Shown here in pieces: positions 25,696 to 34,730 of a stretch of DNA of 64,000 nt. The position numbers and the translations under genes are program-made. The notes under the pieces are model-generated. The model ran no database searches, was not told where the DNA came from, and worked only from the letters and a program-made list of their open reading frames with translations. The stretch's first letter is position 1, and each line of letters starts with the position of its first letter. This stretch comes from Oceanimonas doudoroffii (GTDB lineage: Bacteria > Pseudomonadota > Gammaproteobacteria > Enterobacterales > Aeromonadaceae), in NCBI RefSeq assembly GCF_002242685.1, contig NZ_NBIM01000001.1, positions 1,426,001 to 1,490,000 on the forward strand. Reading direction: 5' to 3'.

Positions 25696-27186
25696 TCAGG
25701 ACGGGAAGGCGAACTGCACTCCTTCACGCACCCCGGCCGAAGGCCAGCGCTGAGTGACCGTCTTACGCCGGGTATAGAAGCGCACCGCATCAGGACCGTA
25801 GGCGGCCAGATCGCCGAACAAGGAGCGCTTCCAGCCGCCGAAGCTGTGGTAGGCCACCGGGACCGGCAGTGGCACGTTAATGCCGACCATACCCACCTGG
25901 ATGTTGTCGCTGAAGTAACGGGCCGCCTCGCCATCGCGGGTGAAGATGCAGGTGCCATTGCCGTATTCGTGGGCGTCGATCAGATCCATCGCCTGTTGCA
26001 TAGTTTCCACTCGCACCACCAGCAGTACCGGGCCAAAAATTTCTTCCTGGTAGCAGAGCATATCCGGAGTAGCCCGGTCGATCAGGGTGCCACCCACGAA
26101 GAAGCCACTTTCATAGCCGGGGACGTTCGGGTTGCGGCCGTCCACCACTATCTCGGCGCCCTGCTCTTCTGCGCTGTTAATGTAGCCCACTACCTTTTCC
26201 ATGTGCGCCCGAGTGATCACAGGCCCGAAGTCGTTCTGCCGCTCGCTGAAGGCACCGACCTTGAGGCTTTGCATCTGCGCCTGCATCTTGCTGATCAGTG
26301 CCTCGGCGGCTTCATCACCGACGGCCACCGCCACCGACAGCGCCATGCAACGCTCGCCGGAAGAGCCGAAGGCCGCGCCGGTCAAGGCATTGACGGCGTT
26401 GTCCATATCGGCATCGGGCATCACGATGGCATGGTTCTTGGCTCCGCCCAGCGCCTGGCAACGCTTGCCGTTGGCACTGGCCTTGCTGTAGATGTATTCG
26501 GCGATCGGGGTTGAGCCGACGAAACTCACCGCCTGCACCCGCGGGTCTTCAAGCAGGGTATCGACCGCTTCCTTGTCGCCGTTAACCACGTTGATGACCC
26601 CTGCTGGCAGGCCCGCATCCATTAGCAACTGGGCGATAAACAGGGTCGAGCTCGGGTCACGCTCTGAAGGTTTCAGGATGAAGCAGTTGCCACAGGCGAT
26701 GGCCATGGGATACATCCACAGCGGCACCATGGCGGGGAAGTTAAACGGCGTGATGCCAGCCACCACGCCCAAAGGCTGAAACTCGCTCCAGGAGTCGATG
26801 GCAGGGCCCACATTCTTGCTGTGCTCACCCTTGAGCAGCTCGGGCACGCCACAGGCGTATTCGACGTTTTCGATACCGCGCAGCAGTTCACCCATGGCGT
26901 CGTGCGCTATCTTGCCGTGCTCTTCGCCGATCAGCCGGCAGATTTCCTCGGCGTTTTCTTCCAGCAGTTGCTTGAAGCGATACATGACCCGCGCCCGCTT
27001 CAGCGGCGGCGTGTTGCGCCAGGCGGGAAAGGCGGCCTGGGCGGCGGCGATGGCTTCCTCGACGGTGGCCTTGCTGGCCAGGGCCACCTGCTTGGCGACC
27101 TCGCCGGTGGAGGGGTTGTAAACGTCCTGGGTGCGGGTGCCGTCGGAGACGATAGCGCCGTTGATCAAGTGGCCGATGGTTTTCAT
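25696..27186 (-). CDS. mmsA: CoA-acylating methylmalonate/malonate-semialdehyde dehydrogenase
   Basis: A 496-residue aldehyde dehydrogenase of the MmsA type. Cys280 in SSGERCMALS is the nucleophile. Where ordinary members have the general-base Glu, this has ALGGAKNH (about 245-252), the mark of CoA-dependent semialdehyde dehydrogenases. ITPFNFPAMVPLWM near 145 is also characteristic. The reaction turns methylmalonate semialdehyde into propionyl-CoA, or malonate semialdehyde into acetyl-CoA. In DMSP and acrylate breakdown the same enzyme type (DddC) completes the route from 3-hydroxypropionate, so it may serve the dddP pathway, although it lies across the island border. The GC-rich base use differs from the FAD gene upstream. 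Confidence 0.92.
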   Translation of the reverse strand: MKTIGHLINGAIVSDGTRTQDVYNPSTGEVAKQVALASKATVEEAIAAAQAAFPAWRNTPPLKRARVMYRFKQLLEENAEEICRLIGEEHGKIAHDAMGELLRGIENVEYACGVPELLKGEHSKNVGPAIDSWSEFQPLGVVAGITPFNFPAMVPLWMYPMAIACGNCFILKPSERDPSSTLFIAQLLMDAGLPAGVINVVNGDKEAVDTLLEDPRVQAVSFVGSTPIAEYIYSKASANGKRCQALGGAKNHAIVMPDADMDNAVNALTGAAFGSSGERCMALSVAVAVGDEAAEALISKMQAQMQSLKVGAFSERQNDFGPVITRAHMEKVVGYINSAEEQGAEIVVDGRNPNVPGYESGFFVGGTLIDRATPDMLCYQEEIFGPVLLVVRVETMQQAMDLIDAHEYGNGTCIFTRDGEAARYFSDNIQVGMVGINVPLPVPVAYHSFGGWKRSLFGDLAAYGPDAVRFYTRRKTVTQRWPSAGVREGVQFAFPS

Positions 27187-27336
27187 GCTTCTACCTCTTC
27201 TTTTTTTGAAACATCATTCAGCAACCCCGTCGGGCGTTGCTGGCGATATATAATCAATACCGCAGCCAAGCAACGTCAGCGTCGCCCGGAACTGCAGATT
27301 GGCATGGTTATCGATTCCGATAACCATACGGCTTCG

Positions 27337-28746
27337 TCAACGCATAAGTCGCGACAGTGCGTTACTGACGTTATTCGCTACGGATTTGCTAAAAGCCGAC
27401 CCTTTTATCTTCAGGTACAGGTTTTCTTCCCAGGTAAATGCCTTGACGATAGTCTTTGAGGTCAGCCATCGGAAAGGCTCCGGTTCCCACTTCCGCAGCG
27501 CTTGGTGGTGAGACGCGTTGTTGAAAACCCAGGGCATCCGGGTGAGTTCGGTTTCGCGGCCAAGAATCATATCCGCCAGAGTTCTTCCAAATAAGTGGGA
27601 AGGGCCGACGCCTTGGCCGCCATATCCGCCCGCGGTCGCGATTCCCGCTTCCAGGTCGAAGATGGCATGGGGAGCGAAATTGCGCGGCATGCCCAGCGAT
27701 CCGCCCCAGCCGTGTGTAATCTTCACGCCTCTCAACATGGGGAAGAGGTCGTACATCAGTTCTTCCCGGACGCGGAATTCGTCATTGGCCAATGAGAAGT
27801 GGCTTCGTGGTTTGCCTCCGTAGACATAACCGCCCCTCGCACCAAAGATCATTCGGCCATCAGCCGACTTCTGGCCGTAGCTCACCATCCGGCTGCCATC
27901 GCAGAAAGCCTCGCGGCCTTCCAAGCCAATTTCTTTCCAGAGCGATTCCGATAACGGTTCAGTTGCAACGATCAGGCTCTGCACCGGGATGATATAGCGG
28001 CCGAAGCCGCCGACACTGGATGAATATCCTTCCAGCGCTGGAACGACAACAGGAGCACGAACGACACCATGCTCGGTAGTAACTTCCCCGGACCGGAAAG
28101 AGGTAACCCGTGTTTTTTCGTATATCCTAACGCCTTTCTTTTCGACGGCTGCAGCCAATCCTCTGGCCATTCGGGCAGGGTTAACAGTGGCACAGTGACT
28201 CTTGTAAACCGCGCCGAGACCATTACGCAGCCGTACTTTTTCCGCCAGCTCGCGGGCATTAAGCCACCGGCAGTCCTCTTCGGTGTGTCCGGCCTCATAA
28301 AGTTGCGCCAACATTTTCCGTTGCATGGCTTCCTGTTCGGGGTAGCGAGCCGCAGCATACAGCACCCCTCCTTTATGGAAGTGTGCATCGATACCCTCTG
28401 CTTCGAGCCTACTGCCAATGTTGTCAACATTCTCGAACAGGATGCGGCAGCACTCTCTGCGTTTCTCCATGGGTAATGGAGCAACATACTTATCCAGACC
28501 TGCAATGTAGCCCGCCACCCAGCCACCGTTACGTCCAGATGCACCATATCCGGCGATATCGGCTTCCAACACGACCACATTAAGGGCCGGATCCTGTTCC
28601 TTTAGATAGTAGGCGGTCCATAAACCGGTATACCCGGCACCGATGATCGCTACGTCAGCGTCGATATTGCCTGGTAAAGAGGGGCGTACGGTAGGTTTAT
28701 GATCCATAGTATTGAACCAAAAACTCGTATCATTGTAGTTGCTCAT
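27337..28746 (-). CDS. FAD-dependent amine/amino acid oxidoreductase (DAO family, PuuB/OrdL-like)
   Basis: A 469-residue DAO-domain flavoprotein. The dinucleotide-binding motif is AIIGAGYTGLWTAYYL (about residues 33-48), followed by a GASGRNGGWVAGY loop near 72, typical of gamma-glutamylputrescine oxidase and related amine oxidases. The C-terminal FAD motif GGYGGQGVGPSHLFG is near 385. It should oxidise an amine or imino bond in the cytoplasm or at the membrane face and pass electrons to oxygen or quinone. It lies between a cupin gene upstream and mmsA downstream, all on the minus strand. It is related to, but clearly different from, the pair at 37994 and 44217. The substrate is unknown. Confidence 0.87.
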   Translation of the reverse strand: MSNYNDTSFWFNTMDHKPTVRPSLPGNIDADVAIIGAGYTGLWTAYYLKEQDPALNVVVLEADIAGYGASGRNGGWVAGYIAGLDKYVAPLPMEKRRECCRILFENVDNIGSRLEAEGIDAHFHKGGVLYAAARYPEQEAMQRKMLAQLYEAGHTEEDCRWLNARELAEKVRLRNGLGAVYKSHCATVNPARMARGLAAAVEKKGVRIYEKTRVTSFRSGEVTTEHGVVRAPVVVPALEGYSSSVGGFGRYIIPVQSLIVATEPLSESLWKEIGLEGREAFCDGSRMVSYGQKSADGRMIFGARGGYVYGGKPRSHFSLANDEFRVREELMYDLFPMLRGVKITHGWGGSLGMPRNFAPHAIFDLEAGIATAGGYGGQGVGPSHLFGRTLADMILGRETELTRMPWVFNNASHHQALRKWEPEPFRWLTSKTIVKAFTWEENLYLKIKGSAFSKSVANNVSNALSRLMR

Positions 28747-28950
28747 CGCTGCGTCCAATATGACAATGGGCTTCTGCCATGGTATGAGAGAAGATCATAG
28801 GCGCCGAGACTGGCAATGGCTGAGTAACTAGAACTCTCAAAAGCTGACAGACTTCCACAGAAGGAACCTCTTATGTAGAAGTCGTTTGATTACTCTGTCC
28901 ACTCTTTCATTGCCATAGTCGTACGGGCTTGTGAAACACCTCTCGCTAGA

Positions 28951-29316
28951 TTAACGGCATTTAGCAATCACGAAATATTTACGAACCGGGATAACTGATT
29001 CCCAAATGCCATCGAAGCCGGGCTCGACCACGAAGGATTCACCTGCCGAAAATTCACTACTGTTGCCATTTTTGTCGGTTAGTTTGACCTTGCCCTCAAT
29101 CAGATAGCAGAACTCCATTTCATCGGGGTGAGATTTTTTCTTGCTGAATGGCTCAGACATCCAAATACCACTGATGACTGTGGCATCGGAAGATTTAAAG
29201 GGAATGCTGGCAAGCGTATCACCATTCCCACTAAGGAGAATATCTTCAGGTGTTGAGCTTGTAATGCCGGGGTAATCTGCAGTGATTTCAATTGGTCTAA
29301 TAAATTGAGCAGCCAT
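28951..29316 (-). CDS. Small cupin-domain protein
   Basis: A 121-residue single-domain cupin of the Cupin_3/DUF861 type. The barrel can be read from DATVISGIWMSEPF through EMEFCYLIEGKVKLTD (first cupin motif) and FSAGESFVVEPGFDGIWE (second motif). Proteins of this kind often accompany FAD-dependent amine oxidases (such as PuuB/PuuR neighbourhoods) and may bind or rearrange the substrate. AGGAG sits right before the ATG at 29314-29316. The FAD gene at 27337-28746 follows on the same strand after about 200 bases. A possible operator lies upstream at 29368-29393. Confidence 0.8.
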   Translation of the reverse strand: MAAQFIRPIEITADYPGITSSTPEDILLSGNGDTLASIPFKSSDATVISGIWMSEPFSKKKSHPDEMEFCYLIEGKVKLTDKNGNSSEFSAGESFVVEPGFDGIWESVIPVRKYFVIAKCR

Positions 29317-29367
29317 GAAAAGTCTCCTGTATGGGCAAGGGGCATAGGACGAAAATATTTTTTCAGC

Positions 29368-29393
29368 CCTGGTAACAGCCAGTCTGTTACAGG
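29368..29393. promoter_or_regulatory. Palindromic possible operator upstream of the cupin gene
   Basis: The arms CCTGGTAACAG and CTGTTACAGG face each other around 5 bases; they match except for one extra G. It lies about 50-75 bases upstream of the cupin start, where a regulator such as the nearby LysR (29828-30802) could bind. It could equally be a simple hairpin. Confidence 0.4.
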
Positions 29394-29827
29394 AGGTATG
29401 ATACTTAAATCCAATTATCCAAATGTTTGCGTAAACAAAAGGTTACCAAAACAAAACATATGAACTTTTACTTACATTTCAGTCAGTTATGCTTAACCAC
29501 CAACCGTTATCAATATTCGACAGATGGTCATGTAGTGAGCTCTACCTGGATTCATAAGCTTCACGATTGAGCCCTAAACTTGCTCTCGTTACGTACATCA
29601 ACTCCGGTACCTCTCACTTTTTCGAAGTGAGTCAGAACAAAACTAAAGCAATACAACAGAGCTGCCTGTCCCAATTGCTCTACCATTAGTTCATGGTTGG
29701 CCGTGGCCTGATTAAAGAACTGGCTTGGTGTGTAAGCAACTAAGCTCTAATACCTATAGGTGCCTACCACCAAGCTCAAGCCGAGAATCGCTCAAATTGA
29801 CTATCCGGTATAAGTTGACCAGAATAC
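29394..29827. other. Intergenic region without recognised gene
   Basis: An open frame on the minus strand runs for about 58 codons to a stop at 29561-29563 (first ATG at 29684-29686, 41 residues, with a hydrophobic ALLYCFSFVL core). It matches nothing I recognise and has no ribosome site, so it may be decayed coding DNA. Nothing else is seen. Confidence 0.35.
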
Positions 29828-30802
29828 TCACTCCTGCTGATTAGGAAACTGCTCCAATAACCAAGTTATAAAATCCTGCACCTTGGCGCTAACCTCAAGT
29901 CCCTCGCAATACGTCATATAGTGCTTTCTATCTTCCAGTATAATATCGCCATCGCAGACAGGTCGAACCAACTTGCCGCTACTTTCAAGATCCTTGACTA
30001 AGTGATTCCATCCCAAAGCGATACCTTGGCCATCCAGAGCCATCTGGATCAATAATTGATAACTATTTGCCGTCAGATCATGGTCTCGCTCATAAAGTGC
30101 CTTATCAAGCTCAACACCTTTAAATTCAAACCATAAATCCCAGTCGAAAATCTCTAGAGTATGGGATCGAAACATTGGGTTAAGGTGTAGAAGCTGTGCA
30201 GAAAGTAAATCCGATGATCGCTTGAGGTCTGGGTGCTTCTCTAGATATGCAGGAGAGCAGACTGGATATGCTTTTTCCACAAATAAAGGTGTAGATTTAC
30301 AGCCATTTTTTTTGATAGCGCCAGGAGTAATGTAAATATCGATATTGATCATTTCATCGATATCCTGGAAATTATCGGTAGTAATCAGGCAAACATCGAT
30401 ATCAGGGTATTTGGTTCTAAAATCGGCAAGTCGCGCAGCCATCCACAGCAGAGAGAATGCGGATGTCATACAGATCGAAAGCTGCGAACTATGCTCTCGT
30501 GCAACGGCTGTCTTAATGCGATTCAATGTATGAGCAATATTGGAGAATGACACACTTACTGAGTCATAAAGAATTCGGCCAAAGTTCGTCAGTTCAACCC
30601 GTCGACCAGTGCGGTTGAACAGCTCACAACCAAGATGAGCCTCTAACTCTCTCACCTGCCGGCTAACTGCCGACTGGGTGACACACAATGCATCTGCCGC
30701 ACGAGTAAAGTTCTGATACTTGGCTGCAGCCAGAAAAAATTTGAGTCCTGTCAACGGTGGCGTTCTCGTCAGAACCCTGTCCGTAAGGGGGGCGGTAGTC
30801 AC
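29828..30802 (-). CDS. GcvA-type LysR regulator (sister 1 of 3)
   Basis: A 324-residue regulator, using a GTG start at 30800-30802 that has AGAGG 8 bases upstream. This start gives exactly 14 residues before PPLTGLKFF, the same as its two sisters at 39428 and 45648. The HTH is NFTRAADALCVTQSAVSRQVRELE. The effector domain ends with SYQLLIQMALDGQGIALGWNHL, also shared by the sisters. It is divergent from two SDR genes (31178 and 31979) and convergent with none; the cupin-FAD genes lie beyond it on the same strand. Likely targets are the SDR genes, the cupin-FAD pair, or both. Confidence 0.87.
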   Translation of the reverse strand: MTTAPLTDRVLTRTPPLTGLKFFLAAAKYQNFTRAADALCVTQSAVSRQVRELEAHLGCELFNRTGRRVELTNFGRILYDSVSVSFSNIAHTLNRIKTAVAREHSSQLSICMTSAFSLLWMAARLADFRTKYPDIDVCLITTDNFQDIDEMINIDIYITPGAIKKNGCKSTPLFVEKAYPVCSPAYLEKHPDLKRSSDLLSAQLLHLNPMFRSHTLEIFDWDLWFEFKGVELDKALYERDHDLTANSYQLLIQMALDGQGIALGWNHLVKDLESSGKLVRPVCDGDIILEDRKHYMTYCEGLEVSAKVQDFITWLLEQFPNQQE

Positions 30803-31177
30803 TAACCAACCTCTATAACTATGACTAAATGACATCATTAGATCATGATATTTATCGTTTTTACAAGCCTGATAAGCCACTTACCATAACTTCATGTAAG
30901 GCTGCGCCTACAAATCAGTTGACCTGCTTGGCATTCAGCTCGACTGAGCGGTGCTTTTATTCGTCTTACTGCTAAATAGCTGTTCCGAATAGCAGATCAC
31001 TGCCGACAGCGAACGGAGACTGATAACAGCCCCTTCGCGCCAGTGATGGCGCGCCGGAGTCCTTAGGGGTAGATTCTGCGTTCGGAGCCAGGCCCATTTA
31101 GCACTATTTAGGGAAGATATTTAGATATTCAACTGTAATGATTGTATTCACCATCAAACAACGACAGGAAACCCTAT
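30803..31177. other. Divergent promoter region with a dispersed repeat
   Basis: About 375 bases between the LysR gene and the first SDR gene hold no gene. Promoters for both directions are expected here. The stretch 30966-31043 resembles, in inverted orientation, DNA at 41491-41556 beside another SDR gene. Confidence 0.5.
30966..31043 (+). repeat. Dispersed repeat, copy 1
   Basis: The core AGCTGTTCCnAATAGnAGATCA, then GACAGCG and GCCCCT at similar spacing, recurs inverted near 41491-41556. The match is imperfect. It may be an old mobile-element end or a shared regulatory block. Confidence 0.4.
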
Positions 31178-31948
31178 ATGAAAGATTTCTCCCTTAAGGG
31201 CAAAACCATCTTTATAACCGGCTCAACGCGAGGACTAGGTTGGGCTATGGCCCAAGCATGCACAACGGCAGGTGCCAATGTGATACTTCACGGACGCTCT
31301 GAAAGATCCTTACGGGCAAGGGTCGATGAACTTAAAAGTAAAGGAGGTAATGCGGATTATTTAGCCTTTGATGTTCGTGATCGCGAGAAGGTTGAAAGCG
31401 CCATTGCCACCATAGAGGAAAAACACGGCGCCATCTGGGGGCTAATCAATAATGCAGGCCTATTGAATCACGGATTCGTTACAGACCAAACTGCGGAAGA
31501 TTATGAAGGGATTCTGGACGTTCATTTGGTATCACCCTTCATCCTCACTCGCGAGGCAGCTAAAAGAATGATGAACAACGAAGGTCCAGATCGAGGTCGC
31601 ATCCTCAATATTGCTTCTATTGCCGTCAACAACCCTCGCCCCGGTATCGGTAATTACACTACGGCAAAAAGCGCCATCATCGGATTTACCCGCTCCATGA
31701 GTGCAGATCTGGGAGAATACGGTATACGCTGCAATGCTATCGCCCCCGGCTACTTCCTGACGGATATCAACAAAGAACGGCTTAATGATCAGAGCTTCGT
31801 CGACAAGATCAACAGTCGCACACCGGCCAAGCGATGGGGTGAGCCGGAAGAGTTGGGAGGTCCAGCTGTATTCCTAATGTCTTCAGCCTCTTCCTATGTC
31901 AATGGGCAGACCCTGTTCGTGGACGGTGGCATGAGTCACTTTTCCTAA
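31178..31948 (+). CDS. Short-chain dehydrogenase/reductase (gluconate 5-dehydrogenase-like)
   Basis: A 256-residue classical SDR. The cofactor motif TGSTRGLG is at residues 14-21, NNAG near 95, the catalytic Ser in NIASIAV and the YxxxK in NYTTAKSA near 163. The C-terminus PAVFLMSSASSYVNGQTLFVDGG is standard for the family. It resembles gluconate 5-dehydrogenase and 3-oxoacyl reductase-like SDRs, so it should interconvert a hydroxyl and keto group with NAD(P)H. The ATG at 31178 follows CAGGAA; an upstream TTG was rejected. A second SDR gene starts 30 bases after its stop, so the two form a unit. Confidence 0.9.
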   Translation: MKDFSLKGKTIFITGSTRGLGWAMAQACTTAGANVILHGRSERSLRARVDELKSKGGNADYLAFDVRDREKVESAIATIEEKHGAIWGLINNAGLLNHGFVTDQTAEDYEGILDVHLVSPFILTREAAKRMMNNEGPDRGRILNIASIAVNNPRPGIGNYTTAKSAIIGFTRSMSADLGEYGIRCNAIAPGYFLTDINKERLNDQSFVDKINSRTPAKRWGEPEELGGPAVFLMSSASSYVNGQTLFVDGGMSHFS

Positions 31949-31978
31949 TTCATTTATCAACATAATAGGTACGCAATT

Positions 31979-32785
31979 ATGGCACGACTGGACGGCAAAG
32001 TAGCAATCGTATCGGGTGCAGGATCAATGGGTCCTGGATGGGGCAACGGCAAAGCGACGGCGGTACTTTTTGCACGTGAAGGCGCGAAGGTTTTTGCGCT
32101 TGACAGAAATAGGGCTGCTGCAGAGGAGACCTGTGCCATTATCCGGGAAGAAGGAGGCATCGCAGAACCCTATGTGGTGGATGTCACCCAAGAAGAGCAA
32201 GTGAAGCTGGCGGTGTCCGCTTGTATCGAGGCCTTTGGTCGCGTCGACATTCTGCATAATAATGTTGGTATTCTCAAACCAGGCGGTGCAGAAGATACTC
32301 TCGTCGAGGATTGGGATCTTTTGATCGAAGTCAATATGAAAAGCGTTTTCCTAACCTGTAAGCATGTGCTTCCCCATATGGTTGCTCAGGGTGAAGGGAG
32401 CATCATTAATGTTTCTTCTATCTCCGGCTTTCGTAATCTGGGTGCAGCCTATCTTGGCTACAACACCTCAAAGGGCTCTATTGTCTCCTTCACCCGTAAT
32501 CTCGCGGCGGAATACGCAGACCGAAATATTCGCGCTAACAGCATTCTGCCAGGCATCATCGAAACCCCGATGGCAAAAGATGCTGTTATCCAAACTTCGG
32601 GGCAATCCGAAACCGATCTGGACTTTGATGCCATAGCCAAACAGCGAGCCGCCCGTATCCCCATGAAGCGGGTAGGTACTGCTTGGGACATCGCAAAGTC
32701 CGCCCTGTTTTTTGCCAGCGACGGTTCAGCTTATGTAACCGGTACCGAGATGATCGTTGACGGCGGCTTAACTGTGGTCGGATAG
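31979..32785 (+). CDS. Short-chain dehydrogenase/reductase
   Basis: A 268-residue SDR with a slightly unusual cofactor loop, SGAGSMGPGWGNG (about residues 12-24), of the kind found in glucose 1-dehydrogenase-like and bile-acid-type SDRs. NNVG near 91, the catalytic Ser in NVSSISG, YNTSKGS with the YxxxK near 161, and the final GTEMIVDGG are all present. It is the second gene of a two-SDR unit opposite a GcvA-type LysR gene. Two SDRs of different subtypes side by side suggest successive oxidations of a polyol or hydroxy acid. The substrate is unknown. A terminator lies at 32817-32846. Confidence 0.9.
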   Translation: MARLDGKVAIVSGAGSMGPGWGNGKATAVLFAREGAKVFALDRNRAAAEETCAIIREEGGIAEPYVVDVTQEEQVKLAVSACIEAFGRVDILHNNVGILKPGGAEDTLVEDWDLLIEVNMKSVFLTCKHVLPHMVAQGEGSIINVSSISGFRNLGAAYLGYNTSKGSIVSFTRNLAAEYADRNIRANSILPGIIETPMAKDAVIQTSGQSETDLDFDAIAKQRAARIPMKRVGTAWDIAKSALFFASDGSAYVTGTEMIVDGGLTVVG

Positions 32786-32816
32786 CATCTCAATTCTTGC
32801 AAGAATTGAGGAGAGG

Positions 32817-32846
32817 GGGAGTCGGCAAGACTCCCTTTGTTTTTTC
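32817..32846 (+). terminator. Rho-independent terminator of the SDR pair
   Basis: GGGAGTC (32817-32823), a 5-base loop, GACTCCC (32829-32835), then a T-rich run on the plus strand. A second, perfect 22-base palindrome (32789-32810) comes just before it, right after the stop codon. Confidence 0.85.
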
Positions 32847-33686
32847 TCAGACCAATGGAATAGTTCCTCCTTCCAAACCGATACCCCGAGTCGGCTTAAG
32901 CTTCATATTATTTCCCTTAACTAGAAGGAGAGTGTATAACATTCCCAATAATGAATGGAAAGCCGAACATTGCCTATTCGCTTTCAACGGGGGGCGTCAT
33001 TCGAACAAACCAAGTGATGTTGATATAACGCATCCAATCAGTGCCATCTAAAGTAAATTGGTCACAGAGCTATCATCTTGACTAACACAGCGATTTATAA
33101 AATTGTACCTCGCAAAAGTAAACGCTGCAGTCAGAGCGAGTAACACTTCACTTTTAAACACGCCAACCCCAGGGAAAAGAATTATAAAAGCACCAATAAA
33201 ACCGACTCAAAAAAATAAGCTACACCAGCATCTTTTCATCAACCAAAGGATAAGAAAAAGATATTACCAGCAAAAAAAAAGCACCATCGAAAAATAAATT
33301 ACTTAAAGGATCACATATCGAAAAAACCGATAACACACTAGTCTACGTAGTTATTTTTTGAAGGCGGAATGATGCTAATTTTCACGAATATATACAACAA
33401 AAAATAATTAACATCCAATATCACACTATGGTAAGTTGATATTCATCAAGATTCATAATTAATATTTTTGGCGCAACATCATGAATGGAAAATCTAGCAT
33501 TGATAACTAGAGAGCAGAACACCACTATTAAAGAAATTGCTCTTTGCTTTAAAAAGGTCACATTATCAGTTACTTTTACAAACAGGGATATGCGTGTGAA
33601 TATTTCCTAGAATAGGCTAAGACACATAAAAAAGCGGACCTGCAAGAATCACTTTGAAACACCAAGCCCGCAAAAAAATTATCAAA
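32847..33686. other. Long AT-rich intergenic region, no gene seen
   Basis: About 840 bases between the SDR unit and the end of the five-gene minus-strand operon. It is strongly AT-rich with many stop codons on both strands; the longest frames lack ribosome sites and look accidental. It may be remnant DNA at the joint of two acquired pieces. Confidence 0.5.
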
Positions 33687-34706
33687 TCAACTGGTTAACG
33701 CAATATGAAACAAGCCTCCAGAATTTTCCACACTGGCTTTCACCGCATCCTCGATCTCATCAATGCTGTATGTTTCAACCCGAAGCAAAGACAGATCTAG
33801 CACTCCAGTTGCAACTAGAGAAAGTACCCTGGCGGCTGTCTCTCGAGGGAACCAGAATGAGCCGATAAGCGAATTTCCATTACGCATCAATATACTGGCA
33901 TCGATGCTCAATGGAGCAGTCAGTGCTCCGATAAATACCGCATTACCAAAACGTCGAAGGCGTCCAATTAATTGCTCCGTGAGTGCTGTGTTATCCCCAC
34001 CGGCACAGTCAATCAAAAGATCTATTGGACGAGAATCTTCGCACTTTCCGATCTTGCATCGGGGTGAGATTGATTGAATCTCCTCAAGCACTGGCTCGCG
34101 TCGCCCAAAAAGTTGAACTTCCCCGGCACCAAGCGCGAGTGCCATCATCGCCGCGCTCGTCCCCAGTAGTCCAGATGCACCATTGACCGCAACCGTCATT
34201 CCTGGTTTAAAGCCTCCCCGTTCAAGCCCAGCGTAAGCCGTTCCAAACCACCCAAGGCGGCAAAGCACTTCAGGAGTGGCCTGAACCTCTTCGGGAACCG
34301 GAGTAAAACACTCGGTAGGTGCGCAGATATATTCACCGAAACTGCCGTCAGGCCACTCGGCCAAGTGTTTAGCCGCGCCTTCTGCAACACCAAAGCAACC
34401 AATAAAGCCATGATCTGCTTCGTTTTTCGCACCGTGTGACTCGATATACATGTCACAATACACGCGCTGCCCAACTTTCAGTTGAGATGCGCGATCATCA
34501 ACAGCTTCAACAACGCCTATTGCGCATTGCCCCGGGGTAAAGGGACGGGGCGGTGTCGGCCACCCCCCCCCCGGTAGATGCTCCATATATGGAGGCAGAA
34601 AGGCTGCCTCCATCCGTACCAGCGCCGAATTAGCCTTCAGCTTCGGTTTCTCAATTGAGCATATCTCAAAGTGGTTTACATCTTCACATACACGCACTGT
34701 TCTCAC
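33687..34706 (-). CDS. MDR-superfamily alcohol dehydrogenase-like protein
   Basis: A 339-residue medium-chain dehydrogenase. GQCAIGVVEAVDDRASQLKVGQRVYCD near residues 65-90 and the Rossmann segment VAVNGASGLLGTSAAMMALALGAG near 175-198 place it in the family. The structural-zinc cysteines are not evident. The start is taken as a GTG at 34704-34706, because GGAGG lies 8 bases upstream; the TTG 15 bases earlier would put the ribosome site inside the gene. It is the last gene of the operon FAD, DapA, class II aldolase, ALDH, MDR. The paralogous operon at 40.6-45.5 kb has an SDR in the equivalent last place, which suggests a shared reductase or dehydrogenase step. Confidence 0.82.
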   Translation of the reverse strand: MRTVRVCEDVNHFEICSIEKPKLKANSALVRMEAAFLPPYMEHLPGGGWPTPPRPFTPGQCAIGVVEAVDDRASQLKVGQRVYCDMYIESHGAKNEADHGFIGCFGVAEGAAKHLAEWPDGSFGEYICAPTECFTPVPEEVQATPEVLCRLGWFGTAYAGLERGGFKPGMTVAVNGASGLLGTSAAMMALALGAGEVQLFGRREPVLEEIQSISPRCKIGKCEDSRPIDLLIDCAGGDNTALTEQLIGRLRRFGNAVFIGALTAPLSIDASILMRNGNSLIGSFWFPRETAARVLSLVATGVLDLSLLRVETYSIDEIEDAVKASVENSGGLFHIALTS

Positions 34707-34730
34707 AAACTTATCCTCCAAAAATTCAAT

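Noticed and set aside
25696..27186. Naming the MmsA-type gene dddC
   Set aside because: DddC and MmsA cannot be separated by sequence reading alone, and this gene is not in one operon with dddP. Only the broader function is given.
32797..33297. Two short open frames in the AT-rich gap after the SDR pair
   Set aside because: They overlap the terminator or are simple Lys/Asn-rich AT DNA without start signals.
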